A DNA stretch of 38,548 nucleotides, from NCBI GenBank assembly GCA_020436085.1, contig JAGQYM010000044.1, forward strand, positions 1 through 38,548, given 5' to 3'. The stretch comes from Cyclobacteriaceae bacterium (GTDB lineage: Bacteria; Bacteroidota; Bacteroidia; Cytophagales; Cyclobacteriaceae). Below the pieces are notes generated by a model. It did not search any database. It was not told the DNA's origin and saw only the letters and a program-made list of their open reading frames with translations. The position numbers were made by a program, and so were the translations under genes. Positions 23,024-30,767 of this stretch are shown here, in pieces; position 1 is the first letter of the stretch; each line of letters opens with the position of its first letter.

Positions 23024-25804
23024 ATGAGCGAACAGAAGAACATTGCTTACATCAACGACCAACCTTTTGAATTTCAGAAAGGTGAAACGATTTTAAGTTT
23101 TGTCAGAAGGGCAGAGCAATCCGTAAACATTCCGACTTTGTGCGATGCGCCCAACCTCAAGCCATTCGGGTCATGCCGTGTGTGTAGCGTGGATGTTGCC
23201 TTAGAAAAAGGTGGACGTGCCAAAACCATGGCATCGTGTCATACACCGGTGATGGCGAACTCGTATATCTACACCGACAATGAAAGGATCACACGCCTGA
23301 GAAAAAATATAGTGGAGTTGGTGCTTACAGACTATCCTCTGGATCGCTTGTATGAAAACAAGTCAGGAAAGAACGAGCTTCAAAACGTAGCTAATCAGGT
23401 GCGGATCACGCCTGATGACATTCGGTATCCGCTGGGTAAAAATCATTTTGACCGTAAGCCAGATGCAAGCCATGCTTATATGCGTGCGGATCTCTCTACA
23501 TGCATCAACTGCTACCGTTGTGTGAGAGCATGTGATGAGGTGCAGGGAGAGATGGTGCTCACGATGGAGGGCCGCGGTTTCGATAGCAAAATTGTGATGG
23601 GCATGAACGAGGGGTTCAAAGAATCGGATTGCGTGAGTTGCGGAGCCTGCGCACAAGCGTGTCCCACTTCTGCGATCACCGATATTTTTACTTCAAAGCA
23701 AACCGTGCCTGATAAAGTCACGCGTACGGTATGTACTTATTGCGGTGTAGGTTGCAATCTTGATGTATCGACAGTCAATGGAGAAATTAAATCAGTGCTG
23801 GCGCCTTATGATGCAGAGGTGAATCAAGGGCACACCTGTTTGAAAGGACGTTACGCTTTCAAATTTTATGATCATCCTGATCGATTAAGATCACCGTTAA
23901 TCAAGCGCAATGGAGAGTTCGAAGAAGTGTCATGGGACGAGGCTTATGACTTCATTGTCGACAAATTAACGGAAATAAAATCCAATCATGGTGCAGATGC
24001 CATTGCTGGGATATCCTGTGCTCGTGCGACCAATGAGGAGAATTACCTGATGCAGAAATTCATTCGTGCTGTGATCGGGACCAACAATATTGATGGTTGT
24101 GCCCGGGTGTGTCATTCACCTACTGCACTGGGTATGCAACGTACGTTTGGCACAGGTGCGGCCACCAACTCAATCAAAGACTTGGATTACACCGACTGCA
24201 TATTGGTGATCGGAGCAAACCCTACCGATGCGCATCCCGTAACTGGCGCGAAGATCAAGCAGAAAGCGATGAAGGGTATCACCACCATAGTAATCGATCC
24301 GAGAAAAATCGAGCTGACAAAGTATGCAAACTACCATCTTCAACTGAGGCCGGGCACTAACGTGGCTTTGCTCAATATGATGATGCATTATATCGTGAAG
24401 GAAGGCCTCACCAACGATCAATTCATTCACGACAGGACAGAAGGTTTTGAGGCATTCAAAGAAAGCATTCTCAAGCTCAACATGCATGAGTTGGAAGCAA
24501 TCACTGGAGTTGACAAAGATCTGGTGAGAGAGGCCGCAATTGCGTATGCAAAATCAAAAAATGCCATGTCGTTCCACGGCCTTGGTGTTACCGAACATTT
24601 TCAGGGCACTTTCACTGTGACATTGATCGCAGATCTTGCGATGATCACAGGAAATATTGGTAGAAGAGGCGTTGGGGTGAATCCACTTCGCGGTCAAAAC
24701 AACGTGCAGGGAATGGCTGACATGGGTGCACAACCTCATCAAGGCGCTGGCTATCTGGCCGTAGATGATCCGAAACACCATCACCTTTATCAGGATTTTT
24801 ATGGTGTGACCCTTCCTTCACATATTGGGTTTAAGATTCCGCAGATGTTTGATGCGGCTATTGAAGGAAAACTAAAAGGACTTTGGATCATAGGTGAGGA
24901 TGTGGTGCAAACTGATCCAAACACCAACCATGTAAAGAAGGCACTTTCCAATTTGGATATATTTATCGTGAGCGAACTTTTCATGACGGAAACCGCCAAG
25001 ATGGCAACGGTAGTCCTGCCTGCTGCATCCTTCCTGGAAAAGAGTGGAACCTTTACTAACGGAGAGAGAAGGATTCAGCGAGTGAATCAGGTCGTGGACC
25101 CCATACCTGGCGCGCGAGTAGATGGACAAATCATTGTCGATATCATGAATCGAATGGGTTACAAGCAACCCGACTATCATCCGCGAACAGCGCTTGAAGA
25201 AATTTCTAAAATCGTTCCCTTCTTCAGAGGAGTGAAATGGGATGAGCTGGGGGACAATGGAAAGCAATGGCCAGTAGCAGAAGACGGAAAGGGAACAGAG
25301 ATAATGCATACCCAATCCTTCAAAATTGGCAGGGGTCAGATTCAATACCACGACTTCAAGGAATCGTCCGAGATTTTAGAGAATGGTGAATCATTTCCGT
25401 TTATTCTTACGACTAACCGCGAGCTTGAACACTACAACTGTGGAGCAATGACGCGCAGAACTCCGAATGTTGATATACTCACAGAAGATGTATTGTTGAT
25501 CAACACCAAAGATGCAGAAGAGAAAGGCATCAAAAACGGAGACATGGTATGTGTAAGTTCAGCGCGAGGTAAAGTAGACTTGAAAGCACGCGTGACGGAT
25601 GAAGTGAAGCCGGGCGTTCTGAGTACTACCTTCCACTTCCCCGAAGTATTGGTGAATGTGCTGACCTCAGGTGTATCCGATTCTGAAGCGATGTGCCCAG
25701 AGTACAAAGTGGTGGCGGTAGATGTGCGTAAGGCGAGGAAAACTGAATTGAGGAAGGCAGGTGCTTTTTCAGAAAGGGCTGTTCCTGCCTTTCGGCAAAA
25801 GTAG
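23024..25804 (+). CDS. Formate dehydrogenase catalytic (alpha) subunit, Cys-type molybdenum enzyme
   Basis: A 926-residue subunit that oxidises formate to CO2 at a bis-molybdopterin guanine dinucleotide centre. From the N-terminus there is a [2Fe-2S] domain (C40, C51, C54, C72) and two ferredoxin-type [4Fe-4S] sites (C160, C163, C166, C170 and C203, C206, C209, C213). A [4Fe-4S] site next to the cofactor follows (C237, C240, C244, C272, with K274). The catalytic pair is C363-H364 in CARVCHSPTALG, so the molybdenum ligand is Cys, not selenocysteine. The C-terminal domain (about 790-910) is the MGD-binding barrel (TTNRELEHYNCGAMTRRTP). Oddly, the segment equivalent to the His/Cys-ligated cluster of NuoG (about 103-120, DYPLDRLYENKSGKNELQ) has no Cys or His. 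It forms an operon with the diaphorase gene and ends 1 bp from the opposing alkB stop. Confidence 0.94.
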   Translation: MSEQKNIAYINDQPFEFQKGETILSFVRRAEQSVNIPTLCDAPNLKPFGSCRVCSVDVALEKGGRAKTMASCHTPVMANSYIYTDNERITRLRKNIVELVLTDYPLDRLYENKSGKNELQNVANQVRITPDDIRYPLGKNHFDRKPDASHAYMRADLSTCINCYRCVRACDEVQGEMVLTMEGRGFDSKIVMGMNEGFKESDCVSCGACAQACPTSAITDIFTSKQTVPDKVTRTVCTYCGVGCNLDVSTVNGEIKSVLAPYDAEVNQGHTCLKGRYAFKFYDHPDRLRSPLIKRNGEFEEVSWDEAYDFIVDKLTEIKSNHGADAIAGISCARATNEENYLMQKFIRAVIGTNNIDGCARVCHSPTALGMQRTFGTGAATNSIKDLDYTDCILVIGANPTDAHPVTGAKIKQKAMKGITTIVIDPRKIELTKYANYHLQLRPGTNVALLNMMMHYIVKEGLTNDQFIHDRTEGFEAFKESILKLNMHELEAITGVDKDLVREAAIAYAKSKNAMSFHGLGVTEHFQGTFTVTLIADLAMITGNIGRRGVGVNPLRGQNNVQGMADMGAQPHQGAGYLAVDDPKHHHLYQDFYGVTLPSHIGFKIPQMFDAAIEGKLKGLWIIGEDVVQTDPNTNHVKKALSNLDIFIVSELFMTETAKMATVVLPAASFLEKSGTFTNGERRIQRVNQVVDPIPGARVDGQIIVDIMNRMGYKQPDYHPRTALEEISKIVPFFRGVKWDELGDNGKQWPVAEDGKGTEIMHTQSFKIGRGQIQYHDFKESSEILENGESFPFILTTNRELEHYNCGAMTRRTPNVDILTEDVLLINTKDAEEKGIKNGDMVCVSSARGKVDLKARVTDEVKPGVLSTTFHFPEVLVNVLTSGVSDSEAMCPEYKVVAVDVRKARKTELRKAGAFSERAVPAFRQK

Positions 25805-25805
25805 A

Positions 25806-26903
25806 CTACGCGGCAAGAGGCTGATTGTACACTTTTCCTTCCCACTCTTTTAGTCTCGGGTTCATCATCTTGAACCAAAGCGGTGGCAACAGCGCAATAA
25901 TAATCATGGTAGGATAGCCAAACGGCAGCTGCGGACTTTGATCGTAGTGGTTCAAAATCTGGTAACGCTTGATGGCATTGGCGTGATGATCGGAATGACG
26001 CTGTAACTGAAACAAAAAGAAGTTGCTGATCATGTGACTTGAGTTCCATGAGTGAAGAGGGTTCACTCTTTCATAGCGACCATCAGCAGTTTGTTTTCTC
26101 ACGATACCGTAGTGTTCCACATAGTTTACCAACTCAAGTAAAGTAAAGGCAAGAATACTTTGTGCAAAGAAGAAAATCGGAATGTTCCAGTTAATCATTT
26201 CTGCCGGACTGAAGATATAAGTTAGTGCCGCACAGAAAAGCACAGGTAAAACTGCGAACCAAATCATCTGATTCTTCAAGTTGAAAGGCGACTGCCCCTT
26301 TCTTCTAAAACTTTCATTTTCAAGTTGCCAGGAGTGAGTGTAACCGACAAACACTGATCGCAACCAGAAGGCAAAAAAGTTCTCATCCTTTCTTGCTGTG
26401 GCCGGATCTTCCGGGGTGGCTACTTGCACATGGTGTCCACGGTTATGTTCTATATAAAAGTGCATGTAGCAAACAGTCATCAACAGCAGTTGGCTGTAAA
26501 ATCTTTCCAGTGAAGATTTTTTATGACCGAGTTCGTGAGCCACGGTGATGCCAATGCCGCCAGTGATTAACGAGAAACTAATAAGAAATCCAGTCCACTC
26601 GTACCATGTGTTGATATAGCCACTGGCCACAACATACGCTCCCCAAACGATGGCTGCCATTTGCACATACACCCAGATGTACGTGATGAATCGGTAATAG
26701 AATTCATTGCCGATAACCTTGGCCTCATCGTTATCCACATTGGAAGTGTTGATGCCAATGAACTGATCGATAAAGGGGAGTAAAACAAAGGCAAAACCGA
26801 TCGCCAAAAAATTCCACCAACCTCCCAGGTAAAAACCGGTAACTACGAGGGCGGGTACCTCAAAAGCATAAAAGAACCTAAGTTTTTGCAGGCCGGTGAA
26901 CAT
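25806..26903 (-). CDS. alkB: AlkB-type membrane diiron hydroxylase (alkane 1-monooxygenase family)
   Basis: A 365-residue polytopic membrane enzyme of the fatty acid desaturase/AlkB superfamily with about six hydrophobic helices. The three histidine boxes are complete: H123-ELGH127-K, E152-HNRGHH158 and Q301-RHSDHH307. The AlkB-specific NYVEHYG motif is present around H264. Family members hydroxylate the terminal carbon of alkanes or similar chains and take electrons from rubredoxin and a reductase; neither partner is fused here or visible nearby. The true substrate may be an alkane, fatty acid or other lipid. It is convergent with the formate dehydrogenase gene, 1 bp apart. Confidence 0.9.
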   Translation of the reverse strand: MFTGLQKLRFFYAFEVPALVVTGFYLGGWWNFLAIGFAFVLLPFIDQFIGINTSNVDNDEAKVIGNEFYYRFITYIWVYVQMAAIVWGAYVVASGYINTWYEWTGFLISFSLITGGIGITVAHELGHKKSSLERFYSQLLLMTVCYMHFYIEHNRGHHVQVATPEDPATARKDENFFAFWLRSVFVGYTHSWQLENESFRRKGQSPFNLKNQMIWFAVLPVLFCAALTYIFSPAEMINWNIPIFFFAQSILAFTLLELVNYVEHYGIVRKQTADGRYERVNPLHSWNSSHMISNFFLFQLQRHSDHHANAIKRYQILNHYDQSPQLPFGYPTMIIIALLPPLWFKMMNPRLKEWEGKVYNQPLAA

Positions 26904-27073
26904 TGGTAAGGACTAAGTTAGAAAGTGGTCTAGATAGATGCAATGTTCCAAACTATAAGGAGTAGTTTCTAATGCCTTGGAGTGAACAATCAAGCCAAAA
27001 CACTTCTTTCTGTGAACATAATCATACCTGTATTTGTTAATAATCCATCTCATAGAACAACTGCAAAGCTCAA

Positions 27074-27721
27074 ATGGAAACACTTAAAATAGGCGTTTTG
27101 GGATCTGGTCAGGTAGCCAAGGTTCTGGCATCTGGATTCCTAAATCACGGGCACCAAATAAAGGTAGGAAGTCGTGACCCGAAAAAACTGGACGAATGGA
27201 AAGCAAAAACACCCAATGCGCAAACCGGCACGTTTGAGGAGGCTGCTGAATTTGGTGATGTAATCGTATTGGCCGTAAAAGGTACTGCAGCTGAAAGTAT
27301 TGTTAAGTCGCTTGGTGGTCACTTGTCCACTAAGGTTGTGGTTGATGCCACCAACCCAATAGCTGAAGCACCTCCTGTCAACGGAGTTATTCAGTTTTTC
27401 ACTTCATTGAATGACTCGCTGATGGAGCGGCTACAGAAACTTGTGCCACACGCGAAATTTGTAAAGGCTTTTAATAGTGTTGGTAATTCATTGATGGTGA
27501 ACCCTTCATTGCCGTCAGGTAAGCCATCTATGTTTATTTGCGGAAATGACGATGCGGCCAAACGTACGGTCGCTGAAATTCTTAATCAGTTTGGATGGGA
27601 GTCTCTTGACTTTGGAAAAGTAGAGTCAGCGCGAGCGATCGAACCTTTGTGTATGTTATGGTGCATTCCCGGTTTCTTGCGCAATGAATGGACTCATGCA
27701 TTCAAGTTGGTTAAGCAATAG
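27074..27721 (+). CDS. NADPH-binding F420-reductase-like oxidoreductase
   Basis: A 215-residue protein with an N-terminal Rossmann fold. The dinucleotide loop is G10-S-G-Q-V-A15, and S33-R34 after the second strand favours NADPH. The following phrases AEFGDVIVLAVKGTA, VVVDATNPIAEAPP and FVKAFNSVGNSLMVNP match the F420-dependent NADP reductase-like/NAD-binding domain family (also YqeC/ProC-like). Bacteroidota generally lack F420, so the assignment is to the fold, and the substrate is unknown. The gene stands alone; it is followed after 55 bp by the convergent doxX-type gene. Confidence 0.8.
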   Translation: METLKIGVLGSGQVAKVLASGFLNHGHQIKVGSRDPKKLDEWKAKTPNAQTGTFEEAAEFGDVIVLAVKGTAAESIVKSLGGHLSTKVVVDATNPIAEAPPVNGVIQFFTSLNDSLMERLQKLVPHAKFVKAFNSVGNSLMVNPSLPSGKPSMFICGNDDAAKRTVAEILNQFGWESLDFGKVESARAIEPLCMLWCIPGFLRNEWTHAFKLVKQ

Positions 27722-27776
27722 CTGCAGCAGGCGATCAACTGACCGCGAGATAACGGACTACGGGCCGTAATACTTC

Positions 27777-28226
27777 CTATTGTTGGTGAGCTACTTCCTT
27801 TCTTCGCTTCTCGTCCAATGAAAATTTTCCGGCCCCGAAAATCATAAACACCACCAGGCCAATCAATACAATCAACGAAACTTCAAGTTCCATGTGACTA
27901 CCGATGGAAAGAAAGCCTTTCGGGTAATTCACAAAAATTACGGCACCAATAAGTACAGGCACTTGGATGGCACAAGCTATTCGCGTGTATAATCCAAAAA
28001 TAATCAGTGGCCCACCCAACGCATGTGCGAAGATGACGTAGTGAGCCAGAGCTGCTCCACTAAACATCATGCCCATACCTTCGGTGGTAATCTTCAAAGA
28101 CTCGATGTTAAACATAAACTCGAATCCTTTGAAGGTGATAAAAACGCCCAGTACGATTCTGAAAATGACCAGCCAGTTCGGCCTATGAGAGTTTCCCCAA
28201 CCCTCAATTTTTGTAACTATGCTCAT
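27777..28226 (-). CDS. DoxX family membrane protein
   Basis: A 149-residue integral membrane protein with four hydrophobic helices. It begins near residue 18 with LVIFRIVLGVFITFKGFEFM, a typical DoxX start, and has FAHALGGPLIIFGLYTRIAC in the second to third helix region. DoxX proteins occur in quinol oxidase- and redox-related contexts, but most bacterial members have no assigned reaction. The start is the ATG at 28226. No operon partner is present. Confidence 0.8.
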   Translation of the reverse strand: MSIVTKIEGWGNSHRPNWLVIFRIVLGVFITFKGFEFMFNIESLKITTEGMGMMFSGAALAHYVIFAHALGGPLIIFGLYTRIACAIQVPVLIGAVIFVNYPKGFLSIGSHMELEVSLIVLIGLVVFMIFGAGKFSLDEKRRKEVAHQQ

Positions 28227-28652
28227 ATATTAAGGAGTTTGGTACTAACAAAGTTTACCAAAAAATAAGCTGATTATCAACGTGATAGGAGCTGAACAGC
28301 CCTTCCAGGTGGGCAAGGCAGCTTCCAATGCTGCCAATTGTTAACCGCAGTTTATGCCCGTGGCCTCAAAAAATGGCATAAATAACGATTTCATTACGTA
28401 ACTACTTTATAATCAATCCATTTACGGCCTTTCTTTGGGTTAATGCAGATTTTTGGATGGGTCGTTTCGGATGAACGCAATGGTCTCGTGGAGGTAGGTG
28501 GCACTAAATAGGAGGTGCTCAGGCGTTTACCGATAGAATGATGGATTAAGCGACCTATATGGTGTTTCGTATCGATGTACTATAAAGAGTATCAACTGAA
28601 AATTATGTTTGTTGTCCTCATGGAGAGTAAATACTTAAACCAAACCGATTAG
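28227..28652. other. 426-bp gene-free region with small hairpins
   Basis: This lies between two divergent genes. GGCAGC (28317-28322) pairs with GCTGCC (28330-28335) across a 7-nt loop, and a GCCC/GGGC pair sits just before it. Neither has a T-run. The longest plausible small frame (an ATG near 28443, 22 codons) has no supporting features. A -7 element for the rightward gene lies at its right end. Confidence 0.5.
28604..28611 (+). promoter_or_regulatory. -7 element TATGTTTG upstream of the coiled-coil membrane gene
   Basis: TATGTTTG fits TAnnTTTG exactly and lies 41 bp before the ATG at 28653. A TTG at the expected -33 distance is missing, so the promoter call is partial. Confidence 0.4.
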
Positions 28653-29258
28653 ATGATGAAGATTGCAACCGGCCTCGCCCTCATCCTAGCCAGCCTGATC
28701 GTTTCCGCTCAACCCGCAGCTGAACTGGCATTGGAGAAAGACTCGAAAACGTTGAATCAGCGCTTTGCCCTTATGAAAGAAAAGTCTGAAACATTCAATG
28801 AGTACAAAGTCATTAAAGAATATATACTTGATGGAATGTGGAAGATAACGCGCGACTCACTTTCTGCGCTTGATGGCAAGGTAATGGAAGCCAGAGCGGA
28901 TGCAAGTAGGTTGAAGCAAGAGTTAAATACAGCACTGGCAGCCGTGAAGCACAAGGAAGAGTCAATGGCTGATGTTGAGTTTGCCAGCACCCATATTTCA
29001 GTGTTGGGCATCGACTTTGCCAAGAATTTCTTTGTGGGGCTCGTTGCAGCAATATTTCTGGGGTTGCTACTGCTACTTGGGCTGGCTACCGGCAGACTGA
29101 AAATGATGTATCAATCTCTAAAAGATAAGATTGATGCTGAAAATCTCGTCAGTTCGGAATTTGAAACCTATAAACGCAAGGCATTGGAGAAACAAATGCG
29201 CCTGTCGCGTGAACTTCAGGATGAGCGCAATAAACTTGCGGAATTAAAAAGCGCCTAG
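28653..29258 (+). CDS. Exported coiled-coil protein with one internal membrane helix
   Basis: A 201-residue protein with a signal peptide (about 1-19, ending VSAQ). A charged, largely helical coiled-coil region (about 25-110) is followed by one transmembrane helix (about 125-147, NFFVGLVAAIFLGLLLLLGL) and a second coiled coil rich in Lys and Glu to the end (about 150-201). The first coil should lie in the periplasm and the second in the cytoplasm. No enzyme motif is visible; similar Bacteroidota proteins are sometimes labelled as tRNA methyltransferases, for which I see no support. A second ATG follows the first directly. The gene is monocistronic, with a -7 element upstream and an intrinsic terminator 31 bp after the stop. 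Confidence 0.7.
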   Translation: MMKIATGLALILASLIVSAQPAAELALEKDSKTLNQRFALMKEKSETFNEYKVIKEYILDGMWKITRDSLSALDGKVMEARADASRLKQELNTALAAVKHKEESMADVEFASTHISVLGIDFAKNFFVGLVAAIFLGLLLLLGLATGRLKMMYQSLKDKIDAENLVSSEFETYKRKALEKQMRLSRELQDERNKLAELKSA

Positions 29259-29289
29259 AACTACTGTAAACTACCATATATCATTACCG

Positions 29290-29318
29290 AAGGGTCGACA
29301 CTGCCGATCCTTTTTTTT
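29290..29318 (+). terminator. Intrinsic terminator after the coiled-coil gene
   Basis: AAGGGTCG (29290-29297) pairs with CGATCCTT (29305-29312), including one G-U pair, around a 7-nt loop. An eight-T run covers 29311-29318. It isolates the upstream gene from the sigma-factor operon. Confidence 0.75.
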
Positions 29319-29350
29319 GCCCAATTTGATCCATATTCAGCCAGTCAGAT

Positions 29351-29369
29351 TGCCTAATTTTATTAGGCA
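29351..29369. promoter_or_regulatory. Palindrome TGCCTAAT-N3-ATTAGGCA upstream of the sigma operon
   Basis: Two perfect 8-bp arms (29351-29358 and 29362-29369) flank TTT. The site lies about 55 bp before the sigma-factor start. No T-run follows, and a separate terminator sits just upstream, so an operator is more likely than a terminator. The binding factor is unknown. Confidence 0.5.
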
Positions 29370-29423
29370 GGGGTGTAACCATTACCTGATACCGAAGTTT
29401 CCCTGCCTGAACGATATCCTGAT

Positions 29424-29978
29424 TTGGAACAGCTTTCCGACAATGCATTGATGATCAAAGTTCGGGATGGTGACCTGGGAAAGCTGGGCCTACTATTCGA
29501 GCGCTATAAAAAGCCCTTATTTGGCTTTTTTGTGGGTATGAATCGTGATCAGGAACTGAGCGAGGACTTGATTCAGAACACTTTTTACCGTGTGCTTAAA
29601 TACCGACATCTTTTTCGTGGAGATGGCGACTTCAGAACCTGGCTGTTTCACATCGCACGAAATGTGAGGCACGATCAGTTCAGAAAGGAAAAAATCAAGG
29701 TCAAGGACTCAGTAGAAAACTGGGAGCACAAACTAGGGCACTCGGAGAACCGGTTCGAGCAAATTCAAAATGATGAGGAACACATGATGTTGAATTTGGC
29801 CCTGGAAAAACTCCCGCCAGAAAAAAGGGAAGTAATTCTGCTTAGCAAATACGAGGAGAGAAAGTATAAAGAAATAGGGGAGATGCTCGGATGTAGCGAG
29901 GGTGCTGTGAAAGTTAAAGTCTTTCGGGCCCTGCAGGAATTGAAAACGGTATACGAACAACTAGAAAAACAGATGTGA
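29424..29978 (+). CDS. ECF-type RNA polymerase sigma factor
   Basis: A 184-residue sigma-70 family protein with only regions 2 and 4. Region 2 (about 12-90) carries LGLLFERYKKPLFGFF, SEDLIQNTFYRVLKY and the DNA-melting phrase FRTWLFHIARN. Region 4 (about 125-180) carries LPPEKREVILLSKYEERKYK and the recognition helix CSEGAVKVKVFRALQELK. The start is most likely the TTG at 29424. No ATG lies upstream before the in-frame stop near 29376, and the next ATG (29451) would cut the usual N-terminal LSDNALM phrase. It is the first gene of a four-gene operon, with a 1-bp gap to the anti-sigma candidate, and is presumably held inactive by that protein. Confidence 0.92.
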   Translation: MEQLSDNALMIKVRDGDLGKLGLLFERYKKPLFGFFVGMNRDQELSEDLIQNTFYRVLKYRHLFRGDGDFRTWLFHIARNVRHDQFRKEKIKVKDSVENWEHKLGHSENRFEQIQNDEEHMMLNLALEKLPPEKREVILLSKYEERKYKEIGEMLGCSEGAVKVKVFRALQELKTVYEQLEKQM

Positions 29979-29979
29979 T

Positions 29980-30762
29980 ATGGAACAGAGCAGAGCGAAA
30001 GAATTGGTGACAAAGTACAACGAAGGTTTAGCTGACCCTAGTGAAGTCACGGAGTTGGAACGTTTGATTGAAGGAGGTGAAATTCCTCTCACAGAGCTGC
30101 GCCATTTGGCACAGTTAGAACAGAACATTTTTCAAATACCCGACCCTCAACCATCGATGGAACTTGACAATAAGTTCTATTCCATGTTGGCGGAAGAGTC
30201 GAAAAAGTCGGGAAAATCATTTCCGACTATCAGCTTCGCAATGGTCAATGACTGGTTCCCAAAGCTGGCACTTGCGGCTACTCTGCTTATCGCTGGTTTT
30301 GTAGGTGGCTACGTTGTAAACAAGCCATCTGGAAATGAAGATGTGTCATCTCTAACACAAGAAGTAAGCGATCTGAAGGAGATGGTGATGCTTTCCCTTC
30401 TAGAAAAGGAATCAGCCACTGATAGGCTGCGTGCTGTTAGTCTCACCAGTGAGATGGATAACGTAAGCCGCAAAGTGACGGAAGCATTGATTCAGACGCT
30501 GAATCAGGACGGAAATGTGAATGTGAGACTTGCAGCGCTAGATGCTTTACGTCCCTATGTTCGCGATAGCGGTGTGAGAGAAGAACTGATTAAATCTATT
30601 GCCAGTCAAAACTCACCATTGGTGCAAGTGGCGCTAGCCGACCTGATGGTGGAACTACAGGAGAAGAAATCTGTAAAAGAACTTGAAAAACTGCTGAACG
30701 ATAAAGGCACTCCTAAGGAAGTGAAAGATAGAATTCAGGAGAGTATTCAAACATTAATTTGA
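29980..30762 (+). CDS. Membrane anti-sigma factor candidate with HEAT repeats
   Basis: A 260-residue protein. The N-terminal 90 residues are soluble and acidic (MEQSRAKELVTKYNEGLADP, then a DPQPSMELDNKFYSML segment), with no Cys-type zinc motif. One transmembrane helix is at about 96-113. A short coiled coil follows (about 120-160), then a helical region of two to three HEAT-like repeats (about 165-260, with NVNVRLAALDALRPY and NSPLVQVALADLMVEL). By gene order it should bind the sigma factor with its cytoplasmic part and sense something through the periplasmic HEAT domain. Its start lies 1 bp after the sigma stop, and the DUF4097 pair follows. Direct similarity to known anti-sigma domains is weak, so the role rests on context. 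Confidence 0.75.
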   Translation: MEQSRAKELVTKYNEGLADPSEVTELERLIEGGEIPLTELRHLAQLEQNIFQIPDPQPSMELDNKFYSMLAEESKKSGKSFPTISFAMVNDWFPKLALAATLLIAGFVGGYVVNKPSGNEDVSSLTQEVSDLKEMVMLSLLEKESATDRLRAVSLTSEMDNVSRKVTEALIQTLNQDGNVNVRLAALDALRPYVRDSGVREELIKSIASQNSPLVQVALADLMVELQEKKSVKELEKLLNDKGTPKEVKDRIQESIQTLI

Positions 30763-30767
30763 CAAAA

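Noticed and set aside
24872-25351. 159-codon minus-strand frame inside the formate dehydrogenase gene
   Set aside because: It is antisense to a highly conserved catalytic subunit and has no motif of its own.
23024-25804. Selenocysteine formate dehydrogenase
   Set aside because: The catalytic position reads CARVCHSP with an ordinary TGT codon; there is no in-frame TGA, so it is the Cys form.
25432-26049. 205-codon minus-strand frame across the fdhA/alkB junction
   Set aside because: It overlaps two well-supported genes on both sides, has no recognisable domain and is Ser/Thr-rich in the way of shadow frames.
27074-27721. Genuine F420-dependent enzyme
   Set aside because: Only the NADPH-binding Rossmann fold is visible, and F420 biosynthesis is not expected in Bacteroidota; the name is kept as a fold label only.
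28443-28511. 22-codon small ORF in the 426-bp gap
   Set aside because: It is short, has no signal, membrane or conserved feature, and its length is expected by chance.
28653-29258. tRNA methyltransferase label for the coiled-coil membrane protein
   Set aside because: There is no SAM-binding motif; the protein is a signal peptide, two coiled coils and one membrane helix.
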